NCBI RefSeq assembly: GCF_000765905.2
Contig: NZ_JRPL02000007.1
Location: 1 to 64,000 of the forward strand
Direction: 5' to 3'
Origin: Helicobacter trogontum
Lineage (GTDB): Bacteria > Campylobacterota > Campylobacteria > Campylobacterales > Helicobacteraceae
DNA: 64,000 bases
A program made the translations under genes and the position numbers. Positions 1 to 9,533 of the stretch are shown in pieces (the first letter of the stretch is position 1; each line of letters opens with the position of its first letter). The notes under the pieces were generated by a model that ran no database searches, had not been told where the DNA came from, and was given only the letters and a program-made list of their open reading frames with translations.

Positions 1-2
1 TA

Positions 3-59
3 GCTCTACTTGATGCACGATTAGATGTGCTTGATAAAAGAAATTTTGAGCAAGAGTAA
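3..59 (+). CDS. 3' end of an unidentified CDS (partial)
   Basis: An open frame enters from the left edge and ends at TAA (57-59), giving the C-terminal peptide ALLDARLDVLDKRNFEQE. Only 18 residues are visible, so I cannot assign a family. The acidic/basic alternation is typical of a soluble protein C-terminus. It converges with mnmG across a 565-bp gap. Confidence 0.45.
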   Translation, partial: ALLDARLDVLDKRNFEQE

Positions 60-624
60 TGATAGCTAATAAGTAGTGTTTGTTGTTTGGTTGAGTAAAG
101 GTAAAAGGCTTATCTATATTTTACTAATGAGATCTACTCTTTTTTTGTTTTTAAATTTTATTTAATGGCTTTATTTAAGCTAGAAATTGCACGCAACATA
201 CATTCATGACTACATATTACTTCTTTATATCCTACAATATGTAATATACTTGATTTAAACTTTCTTTGTGGTGTAATGAGATAAGCTATTTTTATGGGTT
301 TGCTCAATAAAAGCAGTGCTTTTAAATATTAAGTTATTCTGCATAAGCAATAATTTAATCATATATGCAGTAATAAAGCCATAACTTGTTATTTAAAAAC
401 ACAAGTAGATATTATGCAAAAGGTAAGATTTAAAATCTCAATAACTTTAATAGAGCTTAGAATTTATTGAAGGCTATTATATCAACAATACAATACGAGT
501 CATATCTGTGTTAATACAGCTATCAACCTCTTGATATTATTGAAAAATGAAATAGAACAACTAATGCAACATATATATCCAAACAATGTTGCAGATCGGC
601 CAGAACAGAAAGTAAATGAGAATT
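60..624. other. Noncoding gap between convergent genes
   Basis: AT-rich with no credible ORF. A weak 6-bp stem (GTAAAA 101-106 with TTTTAC 119-124) precedes a T7 run at about 140-146 and could be a poor terminator for the gene entering from the left. I see nothing else recognisable. Confidence 0.5.
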
Positions 625-2940
625 TTACAGCTTTTCTTTTTGCTTTTTATGATACAGGGCAATGTGGAGTTCCAACACCTCAAGACTTGCAGGAGTGATG
701 CCACTAATTAACTTTGCTTCCTTGAGTGTTTTTGGTTTAGCACGTGTGAGTTTTTCTATTACTTCAAGGCTCAAGCCAGAAATGCCCTCATAATTAAAAT
801 CAGATGGGATCTCGATATATAGATTCCTCTCACTTCGTTTTATCTGTTCGCTTTGCTTCTCAATATAATTTTGATATTTTGCATGGATTTGAATCTGCTT
901 TAGGGCTCTAGCACTCAATCCACTAAAACGAGAATCAAGTTTACGCATTTTTGCAGGTCTCATACTATCTCTACCAAGTATCAAACCAAAACGGCATTTA
1001 TTCTGAAATCCCTCTTCACCTATACGTGTTAATCGTTCAAGATTTTGCTTATTAGGTGTATAATCCTCATTAAGCATTGGCAGACATTCTTCTATGTGTG
1101 CCAAATCTATTTCAAGCTGATTTAAAATCTCTTTACTAAGCAGTCCGAGCTCACGCGCATAAGGCAACATGCGAAAACACGCATTATCTTCACGTAAAAG
1201 CAATCTATATTCTGCTCTACTTGTAAAGACTCTATAGGGCTCATTTGTCCCTTTTGTTACTAAGTCATCAACCATAACACCAATATAACTCTCTTCTCTA
1301 GACAATACCAAAGATTCTCGTTTGCTTTTGCCTTGTGCATACAAAATACTTAATGCAGCATTAATCCCAGCCAAAATCCCTTGTGCAGCTGCTTCTTCAT
1401 AACCTGTTGTTCCATTAATCTGCCCTGCTAGATAAAGACTTTTGACAATTTTAGATTCTAAAGTATGGAAGAGATTTGTAGGTTGGCTATAGTCATATTC
1501 GATCGCATAACCATAACGCGTAATAATGGCATTTTCTAAACCTTCAATAGAATGAATAACTTGCTCTTGTACTTCATAGGGTAAACTTGTTGAAAGCCCA
1601 TTAACATAATATTCACCCGCACTATATGTTTGTGGCTCCAAAAAAAGCTGATGTCTTGGTTTATCTCGGAAGCGATTAATCTTATCCTCAATACTTGGAC
1701 AATAACGCGGTCCAACACCTTGTATCTGTCCTGTAAAAAGTGGAGCACGATAAAAATTCTCTTCTATAATCTTATGCGTCGTCTCATTTGTGTATGTAAC
1801 AAAACATGGCAGTTCTCTTGGGCGAAAATAGCCATACTTTATACGTTTTTCAAGAAATTTTGAAATAATACTCTCATGATTGTAGAGCAAATAATCATGT
1901 GTTAAAAGGCTAAAGTAAGGTGCTTCAGTATGATTTGTCGCAAATAGTTGTTTGAAATCAAGGCTGTCTTGCTCTCCTTGACTACTATCTTGTGAGACCT
2001 GTGTAAAATCTTGCTGCGAAATTGTATTAGAAAATTCGCTTGATTGGAAGCTAAGATTTTCTTGCACAAAATGCTGAAACTTATTCCATTCATGCAAATC
2101 ACTATGTTTTAAGGCATTTCTAAAGAGCGAATCTTGCTTCTTTGATATATCATTTCGTTCCATATTTTGATTAGATTCTGTAGTATTTTGTTTGTTCATA
2201 TTGCGATATTCATCAGTTAAAAGATTTGCTGTGTGTAAATCACTTAGGTTATGTATTTCATCATAATGTGCATCGCCATAATGCTTTTCAAGCGTTGTAT
2301 GATTGATACTAGATCCAAGTATTCGCGGACAAGTCCCTGTTTTTAATCTTGAGAGTGGGATACCTAATTGTTTGAGGCTTTCGCTCAATTCATTGCTGCT
2401 TATCTCGCCAGCACGTCCGTTTTCACTTTGGTTTTCACCAATATGTATTAAACCTTTAAGAAAAGTGCCTGCTGTAATGACTACTTTTTTTGCAAAAAAT
2501 TCCTTTTGTATGCTTAATCTTACACCTATGGCTTCTATCTTTTTTTCCCGCACTTCAGATAGAATTTTTATAACATTTCCTTGCATGACATGTAAATTCT
2601 TTGTGTTGAGTAAAATATCTCTTGCATGCTTACGATACAAATCCATGTCAATTTGTGCACGTGTACCACGTACCGCAGGACCCTTTGAGGCATTTAGGAT
2701 TCTATATTGTAGCCCACTAATATCAGTGATTGCCCCCATGAGCCCACCAAGACTATCAACTTCTTTTGTAAGATGCCCTTTACCTAAGCCACCGATAGCA
2801 GGATTGCAACTTGCAAGAGCAATATTATCGATTAAATGAGTAATAAGTAGGGTTTGTAAACCCATTTTCGCACAGATATGGCTTGCTTCTACACCAGCAT
2901 GACCGCCACCAACTACAATTATGTCGTAATTATTTCTCAT
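625..2940 (-). CDS. mnmG: tRNA uridine-5-carboxymethylaminomethyl modification enzyme MnmG (GidA), with a large insertion
   Basis: FAD-dependent subunit of the MnmE-MnmG complex, which makes the cmnm5 modification of U34 in certain tRNAs. The N-terminal dinucleotide-binding motif [10 protein letters not shown] (residues 11-20) and [12 protein letters not shown] (about 44-55) are present, and [14 protein letters not shown] (377-390) carries the second conserved cysteine. The usual family length is about 620-630 residues and this protein has 771. Most of the excess is a hydrophilic Gln/Ser/Asn/Asp-rich stretch at about residues 224-338, between the motif around HYGD and the conserved PYFSLL segment. 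The start at 2940 faces cdsA across a short gap that contains a T9 run at 2957-2965. Family assignment is certain. The role of the insert is unknown. Confidence 0.97.
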   Translation of the reverse strand: MRNNYDIIVVGGGHAGVEASHICAKMGLQTLLITHLIDNIALASCNPAIGGLGKGHLTKEVDSLGGLMGAITDISGLQYRILNASKGPAVRGTRAQIDMDLYRKHARDILLNTKNLHVMQGNVIKILSEVREKKIEAIGVRLSIQKEFFAKKVVITAGTFLKGLIHIGENQSENGRAGEISSNELSESLKQLGIPLSRLKTGTCPRILGSSINHTTLEKHYGDAHYDEIHNLSDLHTANLLTDEYRNMNKQNTTESNQNMERNDISKKQDSLFRNALKHSDLHEWNKFQHFVQENLSFQSSEFSNTISQQDFTQVSQDSSQGEQDSLDFKQLFATNHTEAPYFSLLTHDYLLYNHESIISKFLEKRIKYGYFRPRELPCFVTYTNETTHKIIEENFYRAPLFTGQIQGVGPRYCPSIEDKINRFRDKPRHQLFLEPQTYSAGEYYVNGLSTSLPYEVQEQVIHSIEGLENAIITRYGYAIEYDYSQPTNLFHTLESKIVKSLYLAGQINGTTGYEEAAAQGILAGINAALSILYAQGKSKRESLVLSREESYIGVMVDDLVTKGTNEPYRVFTSRAEYRLLLREDNACFRMLPYARELGLLSKEILNQLEIDLAHIEECLPMLNEDYTPNKQNLERLTRIGEEGFQNKCRFGLILGRDSMRPAKMRKLDSRFSGLSARALKQIQIHAKYQNYIEKQSEQIKRSERNLYIEIPSDFNYEGISGLSLEVIEKLTRAKPKTLKEAKLISGITPASLEVLELHIALYHKKQKEKL

Positions 2941-3006
2941 TTTTTATCCTAATATATTTTTTTTTAGTAGAATTATAACACCAAGTTGTCAATATGGAGT
3001 GTCATT

Positions 3007-3792
3007 ATGGTTGAGAAAGTTAAGGCTATTGTTATGCAAGATTTCAAGCGTTTTTGGAGTGGTGTTGCAATGATTGTTTGTCTTGCTGTTGTGTTTTTTA
3101 TCAATAATACAACACTTACATGGGCACTTATGGGTGTATTATATCTCATTGCATTTTTTGAAAGCACAAGGCTTTATCAAATTAGTTTTCACCTATTGGG
3201 ATTGTTACTTGCCATTTTAATTTGGATTGGCATTTATTACAGCCATGAGGCACTTGTTATTGCACTTTTTGGACTTTGCATTGCCTCATTAACTCTTATT
3301 GTAAGTGATGGGAATCCAAAATACACCCTTCCTTTTATTTACCCGACATTACCATTTGTATCACTTTTTGTATTATATACTGCATATGGAGTTGGCTATC
3401 TTATTTGGCTCATCTTAATTGTTGCTTTAGCTGATATTTTTGCTTATTATGGTGGTAGGCAATTTGGCAAAACAAAACTTTGTGCAGCTTCGCCAAAAAA
3501 GACTATAGAGGGGGCTTTGTGTGGGTTTATTGGTAGTGTTATGGTTGGTTCTGTGACAGGTATTGGAATTTTTGGCAATTTCTATCTTTCATTACTTGCG
3601 AGTGCTATCATTGTTGTCATTTCCATTATTGGTGATCTTTTTGAAAGTGCATTAAAACGCAAGGCGGATTTAAAAGATTCTGGTTCTATTTTGCCTGGAC
3701 ATGGTGGTATCCTAGATAGAATGGATGCAATTTTATTTGGTAGCATCGCTATGCTTATGTATCTGTCATTCCTTGAGATGTATCAGATCTAA
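3007..3792 (+). CDS. cdsA: Phosphatidate cytidylyltransferase CdsA
   Basis: Makes CDP-diacylglycerol from phosphatidic acid and CTP in the inner membrane, the branch point of phospholipid synthesis. The protein is highly hydrophobic with about eight membrane segments. It ends with the CDP-alcohol signature, roughly residues 205-238, seen as [20 protein letters not shown] followed by GILDRMDA. I chose ATG 3007 because GGAG at 2996-2999 lies 7 nt upstream; the in-frame TTG at 2986 has no ribosome site. This gives 261 residues, usual for the family. In H. pylori cdsA also lies near gidA, but dxr, which follows it there, is absent here. Confidence 0.95.
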   Translation: MVEKVKAIVMQDFKRFWSGVAMIVCLAVVFFINNTTLTWALMGVLYLIAFFESTRLYQISFHLLGLLLAILIWIGIYYSHEALVIALFGLCIASLTLIVSDGNPKYTLPFIYPTLPFVSLFVLYTAYGVGYLIWLILIVALADIFAYYGGRQFGKTKLCAASPKKTIEGALCGFIGSVMVGSVTGIGIFGNFYLSLLASAIIVVISIIGDLFESALKRKADLKDSGSILPGHGGILDRMDAILFGSIAMLMYLSFLEMYQI

Positions 3793-3897
3793 TTTGCTGT
3801 TTACATTGTTAGACAGATTGAGAGCTTATGTGTGTATCAGGCATATAATCTATCACAATAGCATCATAAAATACTAAGTGAGGATAGTAAGGCAGAT

Positions 3898-4803
3898 ATG
3901 AAATCTAAATATACAGATTCTAAGAAGATAGATGAAAAGGATTCTAGACAAAATATACTTTCCAATGCAACAACCAATCATATCAAATGTGATAGGGCAC
4001 CAAACTTAGATTCTACGCACAATACAGATGGAACTCTCAAAGAGGCGGCTTGTGTAAAAAAAGATGAAATCTTTTTACAAGATTCTATGCAAATCATGCC
4101 AAAATTCGAATTCAATGAAATAGTGGCGAGTGTATTTGATGATATGCTAGAGCGTTCTATACCTTTTTATGATGAGGTGATGAATCTCTCAATTTTTTTT
4201 ATACAACAATACTTACAAACATATACACAACAAGCAAAAGAGGAACCAGTGATCTATGATCTTGGCAGCTCAACTGGTAATCTTTTATTAAAACTTGCAG
4301 CAAGTTTAGAAAAGCAGAAGATATCAGCACATCTGTATGGTATAGATAGTGCTCTTGCAATGATTGAGCGTGCACAGCTAAAAAGTGCTGCTATGGGATT
4401 TAATATTGATTTTTTACAAGCAGATTTTCTTACATTTGATTTTAAGCCAACACATGTTTTCCTTGCGTTTTATACGATGCAGTTTGTGCGTCCATTACAA
4501 AGAAAAGACATGATACAAAAGATTTATGATTCACTCTATGATGATGGGATTTTTTTGTTTGCAGAAAAAGTGATTAGTGATGATTCTAGGCTTGAAGGGC
4601 AAATGATTGAGTGTTATTATGACTATAAAGCAAAGCAAGGTTACACACATAAAGAGATCTATAAAAAACGTGAAGCATTAGAAAATGTGCTTGTCCCTTA
4701 TAGTGTGAAAGAAAATTATACAATGCTTCAATCTTGTGGTTTTAGGCATATTGAAATTCTCTTCAAATGGGTAAACTTTACACTTTTCCTAGCACGTAAA
4801 TAA
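3898..4803 (+). CDS. cmoA: Carboxy-SAM synthase CmoA with an N-terminal extension
   Basis: Class I SAM-dependent enzyme that converts SAM and prephenate to carboxy-S-adenosylmethionine for cmo5U34 tRNA modification. The CmoA core starts at about residue 68 (PKFEFNEIVASVFDDMLERS). The nucleotide motif YDLGSSTGNLLLKL begins at 120, MQFVRPLQRK follows, and the C-terminal NFTLFLARK matches the family. The first 67 residues are a charged, low-complexity extension (Ser, Asp, Lys, Asn) not seen in the roughly 245-residue E. coli enzyme. AGTAAGG just upstream of ATG 3898 supports the long start, although an internal start near residue 64 cannot be excluded. I do not see its partner cmoB in the window. 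Confidence 0.88.
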   Translation: MKSKYTDSKKIDEKDSRQNILSNATTNHIKCDRAPNLDSTHNTDGTLKEAACVKKDEIFLQDSMQIMPKFEFNEIVASVFDDMLERSIPFYDEVMNLSIFFIQQYLQTYTQQAKEEPVIYDLGSSTGNLLLKLAASLEKQKISAHLYGIDSALAMIERAQLKSAAMGFNIDFLQADFLTFDFKPTHVFLAFYTMQFVRPLQRKDMIQKIYDSLYDDGIFLFAEKVISDDSRLEGQMIECYYDYKAKQGYTHKEIYKKREALENVLVPYSVKENYTMLQSCGFRHIEILFKWVNFTLFLARK

Positions 4804-4836
4804 TTTGTATTCTCTATTAAGAGAAAACACTACCTG

Positions 4837-5216
4837 TATAACACACTAATAATTTAAGCCATATTTGCAATGTTTTTTGGCTTTGTGATGTGCTTTAGTT
4901 TTTTTGATTCCTCTTACACACTATATATAAAAAATATTTGATAGCATGTTTTAGATTCTCTTGTCTTTTTTGGAATCCTTAAATGTTTTTTTGTGTAGTG
5001 AGTATATAAAAATGCGCACTATGTTATTTCAATTTATATCAAATGTTTAAGTCTAAATGTTGCATGTGATTATCTTTGTTGCTGTGGTGTGCATAAAGGA
5101 TTAATACATGAAAGGCTTTGGGTTTGCAATCATTTAGCATGCTGCTAAATGACTTAGAGATTCTGCAAATATGAAGCAATGACAAACACTTAAACGAGTT
5201 GTCTTTGGAAGACATA
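4837..5216 (+). repeat. Dispersed noncoding repeat, copy A
   Basis: This stretch aligns along its length with 34275-34660 (same strand) and with the reverse complement of 28440-28762. Shared landmarks in order are TGTGATGTGCTTTAG, CATGTTTTA, GTGAGTAT, CTATGTTATTT, ATCAAATGTTTAAG, AAATGTTGCATGTGATT and TTTGGAAGA. It is the most diverged of the three copies. Near its 3' end is a perfect hairpin with CATTTAGCA (5131-5139) pairing TGCTAAATG (5143-5151). It lies between the convergent ends of cmoA and clpB, and no reading frame is shared by the copies. It could be a MITE-like relic or a structured RNA. Confidence 0.85.
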
Positions 5217-5265
5217 TTTAGCAAAAATCACTTTAGATTCTAAAAGAATAGAAGCCAAGTTATAT

Positions 5266-5293
5266 CTAGCCTTATCTAAAAAAGATAAACTAG
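5266..5293 (-). terminator. Candidate hairpin after clpB
   Basis: TTATCT (5272-5277) pairs with AGATAA (5283-5288) around an A5 loop. Outer CTAG/CTAG arms add pairing across a small bulge. On the minus strand it follows the clpB stop by about 17 nt. There is no clear U tract after the stem, so termination is only possible. Confidence 0.3.
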
Positions 5294-5309
5294 GCACAAG
5301 GATTAAATA

Positions 5310-8024
5310 TTACAATGATGTAACTTCTGTTTTTACATTATTATCGATGACATCAAATATCACTTTACTTTGTTCATTTAACTCTTCATTAAGAATTAAG
5401 TCCGCAAGTCTATCTTCAACTTCTCTCTGCACTGCTCTTTTTAGAGGTCTTGCTCCAAATATAGGATCAAAGCCTATATCTGCTAAATAGTCTTTCATGG
5501 AATCTGTTAGAACAAGTGTGATATTTCTATCCTTGAGTTTTAGAGTAACTTGCTGTATCAAAATATCAATAATGTTTCGAATATCATCTTTATTTAGCGC
5601 ATTAAAAATAATCTTGTCATCAAGTCTGTTTAAAAATTCTGGCCTAAAGAACTTCTTCAGCTCTTGCTCGATTTTTTCCATTTGACTAGCTTGTTGCACC
5701 TGCAATAAATTATTAAGAATCTCTTTTTCACTTGCTAATTTTGCTTCTTTTTGTGTTATTTCAGATTCACTCCCACTATTTTCTTTTATTGCTTTTTGCA
5801 GTGTAGCAATATCTTCTCGCTTCATTGCTATTTCCTTGGAATCTTCGCAAATAAATTCGCTTCCAATATTGCTTGTTAAAATAATAATTGTGTTTTTAAA
5901 ATCTACAACCACACCCTTATTATCCGTTAATCTTCCATCATCTAATACTTGTAAAAGCACGTTAAATACTTTTGGGTGAGCCTTTTCAACCTCATCAAAA
6001 AGCACGACACTATAAGGTTTTCTTTTGATTGCTTCAGTCAAGATACCACCCTCTTCATAGCCAACATATCCTGGTGCTGCTCCTGTGAGTTTTGTGGCAT
6101 CAATCTCTTGCATATACTCACTCATGTCAAGCCGCACAAGCTCTCTTTCGCTATCGAATAAAAACTTTGCCAAGGCTTTTGCACTCTGTGTTTTACCAAC
6201 ACCGCTTGAACCTAAGAATAAGAAACTTGCAATAGGGCGATTTGTATCATTTAATCCAGCTTTATTGCGTTTGATGGCACGGGCTATGCTTTCAATCGCT
6301 CTATCCTGTCCTACCACACTTGCTTTTAAATTCTCTTCAATATGCAAGATTCTGTGTTTTTCTGTTTCAAGCATTTTTCCTACTGGAATCTGCGTCCAAC
6401 GTGATACGATTTCTGCAATACTTTCTTTGGTGACTGCATGTTTTAAAAGTGAACCTTGCTTTTGCAGCTCTTGCCACTTTGTCTCAAGCTTTTTTAGCTC
6501 ATCTTGTGCTTTTGGAATTCTTCCATGTTCAATCTCACCTGCTTTTGCATAGTCACCACTGCGGCGTGCTACCTCACTTTCTCTACGCAAAGATTCTATA
6601 TCATTTTTAACTTTTGCAATATCGCTAAAGATTGCCTTTTCATTTTCAAAGGCACTTTGCAATCCACCCAACTTTTCTTTAGAGTCTATAAGTTCTTTCT
6701 CTATTTCTTGCAAACGCACATTGTGTTGTTCATTTTTATCAAGGTTTAGAGCAACTTTTTCAACTTCTAGGGCTTCAATGTCGCGTTTTGCTTTTGCAAT
6801 AGCTTTTGGTTCAGATTCTATTTGCATTTTAAGCTCTGCAGCTGCTTCATCAATTAAGTCAATAGCTTTATCAGGCAAGTAACGATTTGTAATATAGCGA
6901 CTTGATAATTTCACACTTTCCACCAATGCACCATCAGTAATACTTACATTATGATGTGCTTCTAGGCTCTCTTTAATACCACGCATGATCTGCAAAGCCT
7001 CATTTTGACTTGGCTCATTGATATTAATTGGTTGAAATCTCCTTGCAAGTGCGGCATCTTTTTCAAAATATTTTCTATATTCTTTGAGTGTTGTAGCTCC
7101 TATTGTTCTTAGTTCTCCTCGTGCTAATGCTGGTTTTAGAATATTTGCCGCATCCATACCACCCTCGCTCGCACCTGCTCCAACAATGGTGTGAATCTCA
7201 TCAATAAACAATATGATTTCATCATTATTTTTTACTTCATCAACAACTGCTTTTAATCGTTCCTCAAAATCACCACGATACTTTGCCCCAGCCATTAATG
7301 CTGTCATATCAAGAGCTATGACTTGCTTATTTTGCAAAGATAAAGGCACCTCTTTTTTTGCAATTTTAATAGCTAGTCCCTCTACAACTGCAGTTTTACC
7401 AACCCCTGGTTCTCCTAAAAGGATAGGATTATTTTTAGTTTTTCTAATTAGAATCTGCATCATGCGTTCAATCTCTTCATTCCTGCCAATTACTGGGTTT
7501 AGCTTATTTTGCGCAGCAAGTTTGCTAAGATTTATGCCATATTTATCCAATGTTTCAAGTATATCATCACTGCTTTGAGAATCTATCTTCATTCCTTTTC
7601 GCATATTTTTTAAGGTATTAATAAGCTCCAATCTATCAATATTTTTCAGTAAATCTTTGAAGTGAGAATCAAGGTTTGCTCTTACAAAACTATCTACACC
7701 AATAAAGCTATCACCTTCTGTCGTAGCAAGGCTAAATGCGTTTTGTAATGCTTCTTGCAATGATTTGCTAAGCGACATGTTTTGAGCATTTGCATTGCTT
7801 ACCTTAGGTAGTTTATCAATTTCAAGTGTCAAGTTTTGAATCAAGGCATTAATGTCTTCATTATTTTTTTGCAACGCTTGATATAAAAGCATATTGGAAT
7901 CTGCGAGCATAGCAAGCAGTGTATGGATAGGCTGTGTTTCATTATTTTTATGCGTAATTGCAAATTGCGCCGCATTATTTAATATCTCTCTCATTTGGTT
8001 TGTCAGTTTATCAAATATATTCAT
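5310..8024 (-). CDS. clpB: ATP-dependent disaggregase ClpB
   Basis: Hsp100 chaperone that rescues aggregated proteins together with the DnaK system. The Clp N-domain covers about residues 1-145 and the first AAA+ module has Walker A GEPGVGKT (204-211) and the Walker B helix ILFIDEIHT. The middle coiled-coil domain is rich in Glu/Lys. The second AAA+ module has Walker A GSSGVGKT and the [11 protein letters not shown] segment. The length is 904 residues against about 860 usually. The extra 40-odd residues sit at about 725-789, between TSNIGS and FRPEF in the second AAA+ module, and look like a helical charged insert. GAGGAG precedes the ATG. A CIRCE-like operator and a -10 box lie upstream. Confidence 0.97.
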   Translation of the reverse strand: MNIFDKLTNQMREILNNAAQFAITHKNNETQPIHTLLAMLADSNMLLYQALQKNNEDINALIQNLTLEIDKLPKVSNANAQNMSLSKSLQEALQNAFSLATTEGDSFIGVDSFVRANLDSHFKDLLKNIDRLELINTLKNMRKGMKIDSQSSDDILETLDKYGINLSKLAAQNKLNPVIGRNEEIERMMQILIRKTKNNPILLGEPGVGKTAVVEGLAIKIAKKEVPLSLQNKQVIALDMTALMAGAKYRGDFEERLKAVVDEVKNNDEIILFIDEIHTIVGAGASEGGMDAANILKPALARGELRTIGATTLKEYRKYFEKDAALARRFQPININEPSQNEALQIMRGIKESLEAHHNVSITDGALVESVKLSSRYITNRYLPDKAIDLIDEAAAELKMQIESEPKAIAKAKRDIEALEVEKVALNLDKNEQHNVRLQEIEKELIDSKEKLGGLQSAFENEKAIFSDIAKVKNDIESLRRESEVARRSGDYAKAGEIEHGRIPKAQDELKKLETKWQELQKQGSLLKHAVTKESIAEIVSRWTQIPVGKMLETEKHRILHIEENLKASVVGQDRAIESIARAIKRNKAGLNDTNRPIASFLFLGSSGVGKTQSAKALAKFLFDSERELVRLDMSEYMQEIDATKLTGAAPGYVGYEEGGILTEAIKRKPYSVVLFDEVEKAHPKVFNVLLQVLDDGRLTDNKGVVVDFKNTIIILTSNIGSEFICEDSKEIAMKREDIATLQKAIKENSGSESEITQKEAKLASEKEILNNLLQVQQASQMEKIEQELKKFFRPEFLNRLDDKIIFNALNKDDIRNIIDILIQQVTLKLKDRNITLVLTDSMKDYLADIGFDPIFGARPLKRAVQREVEDRLADLILNEELNEQSKVIFDVIDNNVKTEVTSL

Positions 8025-8053
8025 AAGAAACTCCTCATATAAGATATGCTGGA

Positions 8054-8059
8054 ATCATA
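8054..8059 (-). promoter_or_regulatory. Putative -10 box of clpB
   Basis: On the minus strand the hexamer reads TATGAT, about 30 nt upstream of the clpB start codon. The CIRCE-like element starts 8 nt further upstream, a position where a bound repressor would block polymerase. Confidence 0.5.
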
Positions 8060-8067
8060 GCATAAAT

Positions 8068-8094
8068 TTAGCAATATTTATAAACAAGTGCTAA
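8068..8094 (-). promoter_or_regulatory. CIRCE-like HrcA operator upstream of clpB
   Basis: On the minus strand this 27-bp element reads TTAGCACTT, then nine bases, then TATTGCTAA. It matches the 9-9-9 architecture and the outer arms of the CIRCE consensus (TTAGCACTC-N9-GAGTGCTAA), with changes confined to the inner arm positions. It covers the expected -35 region of clpB. CIRCE is bound by the heat-shock repressor HrcA in many bacteria, including Helicobacter. Regulation of this clpB by HrcA is inferred. Confidence 0.65.
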
Positions 8095-8337
8095 ATTTTT
8101 TATAATTTTATATTATTTATATAATAAAACTTTAGTCAATTTGTATAAATTTATATAAATATATGTTACTAAATTAATGCAAATTAATGCAATTCTTTCT
8201 TGCCATCATTCATCATTAAAAAATATAGAATCTCGCGAGATTAAAAAGTATGTGGGTAAATAAGAATTAACAAAATTTCAGCTTAAATATTATATGATTG
8301 TGATTATAAAATCATTTTGAAAACTCAAGGGATTGCC

Positions 8338-9015
8338 ATGACTTTAGATGAATATAAACAACATATGGAAAAAGATCCTGATTACTCACCTGGTTGGGAA
8401 GCTATTGAAGATTCGTTTCGTATTATTTATGGTGATCAAAAACCACGTCATTATGCTACACACCTAACCTCTCGTGCAAATCTTGGTGGTGATCAATACC
8501 TTGATGGTTATAGTATTTATAGTTCTATGAATGAATATCAGCATATTGTTACCTATGGTATGAGCGAATTATATGCAAATGAAGAATCTTTTGGTGGTGA
8601 ATGGAGCGGTTGGGGCTATGAGATGACATTTAAGCTTGTGGCAAATAAACCTGAAGAGTGTCTATGGGTATTAAATACACTTGCAAACCTCGCATTTTTC
8701 ACAAACACACAAGAGAGTTATTTAGAAAATTTACAATTTATTGCGGGTGATGGCAAACCTCTTAACCGCGATGATAAATCCTTAATTACTGCTATGATTG
8801 TGACACATGACACTGAAATACAAAGCATTACAACCGCACACGGCAAGCTTCAATTCTTACAACTTATAGGCATTACACAAAAAGAGTTAGAGTGGATTAT
8901 GCGATATGAAAATGTGGAAGACAGCAAAAAACACATACAAGAGCTCATTTATAAGATGCAAGATGATAATCCCTATCTTGCAACTGATATGAATAGGCAA
9001 AAAAACTATGTATAA
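8338..9015 (+). CDS. Suppressor-of-fused (SUFU) domain protein
   Basis: A cytoplasmic protein of 225 residues that fits the bacterial SUFU-like family: PRHYATHLTSR near the start, then the aromatic segments EYQHIVTYGMSELY, GGEWSGWGYEMTFKLV and WVLNTLANLAFFT, and a C-terminal helix with LQLIGITQKELEWIM. Bacterial SUFU proteins are often immunity proteins of polymorphic toxin systems, but no toxin gene is adjacent. ATG 8338 is preceded by AAGGG (8327-8331) with 6-nt spacing, so it is preferred over the in-frame TTG 21 nt upstream. The physiological role is unknown. Confidence 0.8.
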   Translation: MTLDEYKQHMEKDPDYSPGWEAIEDSFRIIYGDQKPRHYATHLTSRANLGGDQYLDGYSIYSSMNEYQHIVTYGMSELYANEESFGGEWSGWGYEMTFKLVANKPEECLWVLNTLANLAFFTNTQESYLENLQFIAGDGKPLNRDDKSLITAMIVTHDTEIQSITTAHGKLQFLQLIGITQKELEWIMRYENVEDSKKHIQELIYKMQDDNPYLATDMNRQKNYV

Positions 9016-9533
9016 ATGTTTTTCAATGTTCTAAATATTAGTGAATAGCATTACACATATGAAGAAACAATTAAAGTAGTTATATGTAAAAATCTTGCAT
9101 ACATATTTGCCAAAGCAAACAAAAGAACGCATACGATTTAACATAGTCAGTTATATAAAGTATAAAAACATAGCAATAAAACTTACATATTTATATATTC
9201 CTTATACAAAAATATAAAAATATCTAAGACTTACTGAATGAACTTTATAACCTTCTTATGTATAAAAATTATTCGAACAACATAATCCCTTATAATATGC
9301 TTTATTAAATAGCTTTTTTATATGTAGTTTTGGAAGTTTCAAAAAGAAACTTTAACACAATCTACATTCATTCTTCTTTTTGCAAAATTAACTTTAAATA
9401 GCATAGAGATTATCTAGTGTGATCAATGTATCTTTATTACTTATGTAAATCCTGCAATAAAAATAAAACATTAATCTCTATTACAGCGACTATCTTATCT
9501 CTGCAAATAAAAAAGTCACAATACATCAAATCT
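9016..9533. other. Noncoding gap between convergent genes
   Basis: AT-rich, with no ORF or RNA gene that I can support. It contains a small perfect hairpin, AAGTTTC (9334-9340) with GAAACTT (9346-9352) around A5. This may end transcription of either flanking gene but lacks a long T tract. Confidence 0.5.

Noticed and set aside
5039-5224. 61-codon minus-strand frame inside repeat copy A
   Set aside because: The frame is not conserved in copies B and C, which argues against coding.
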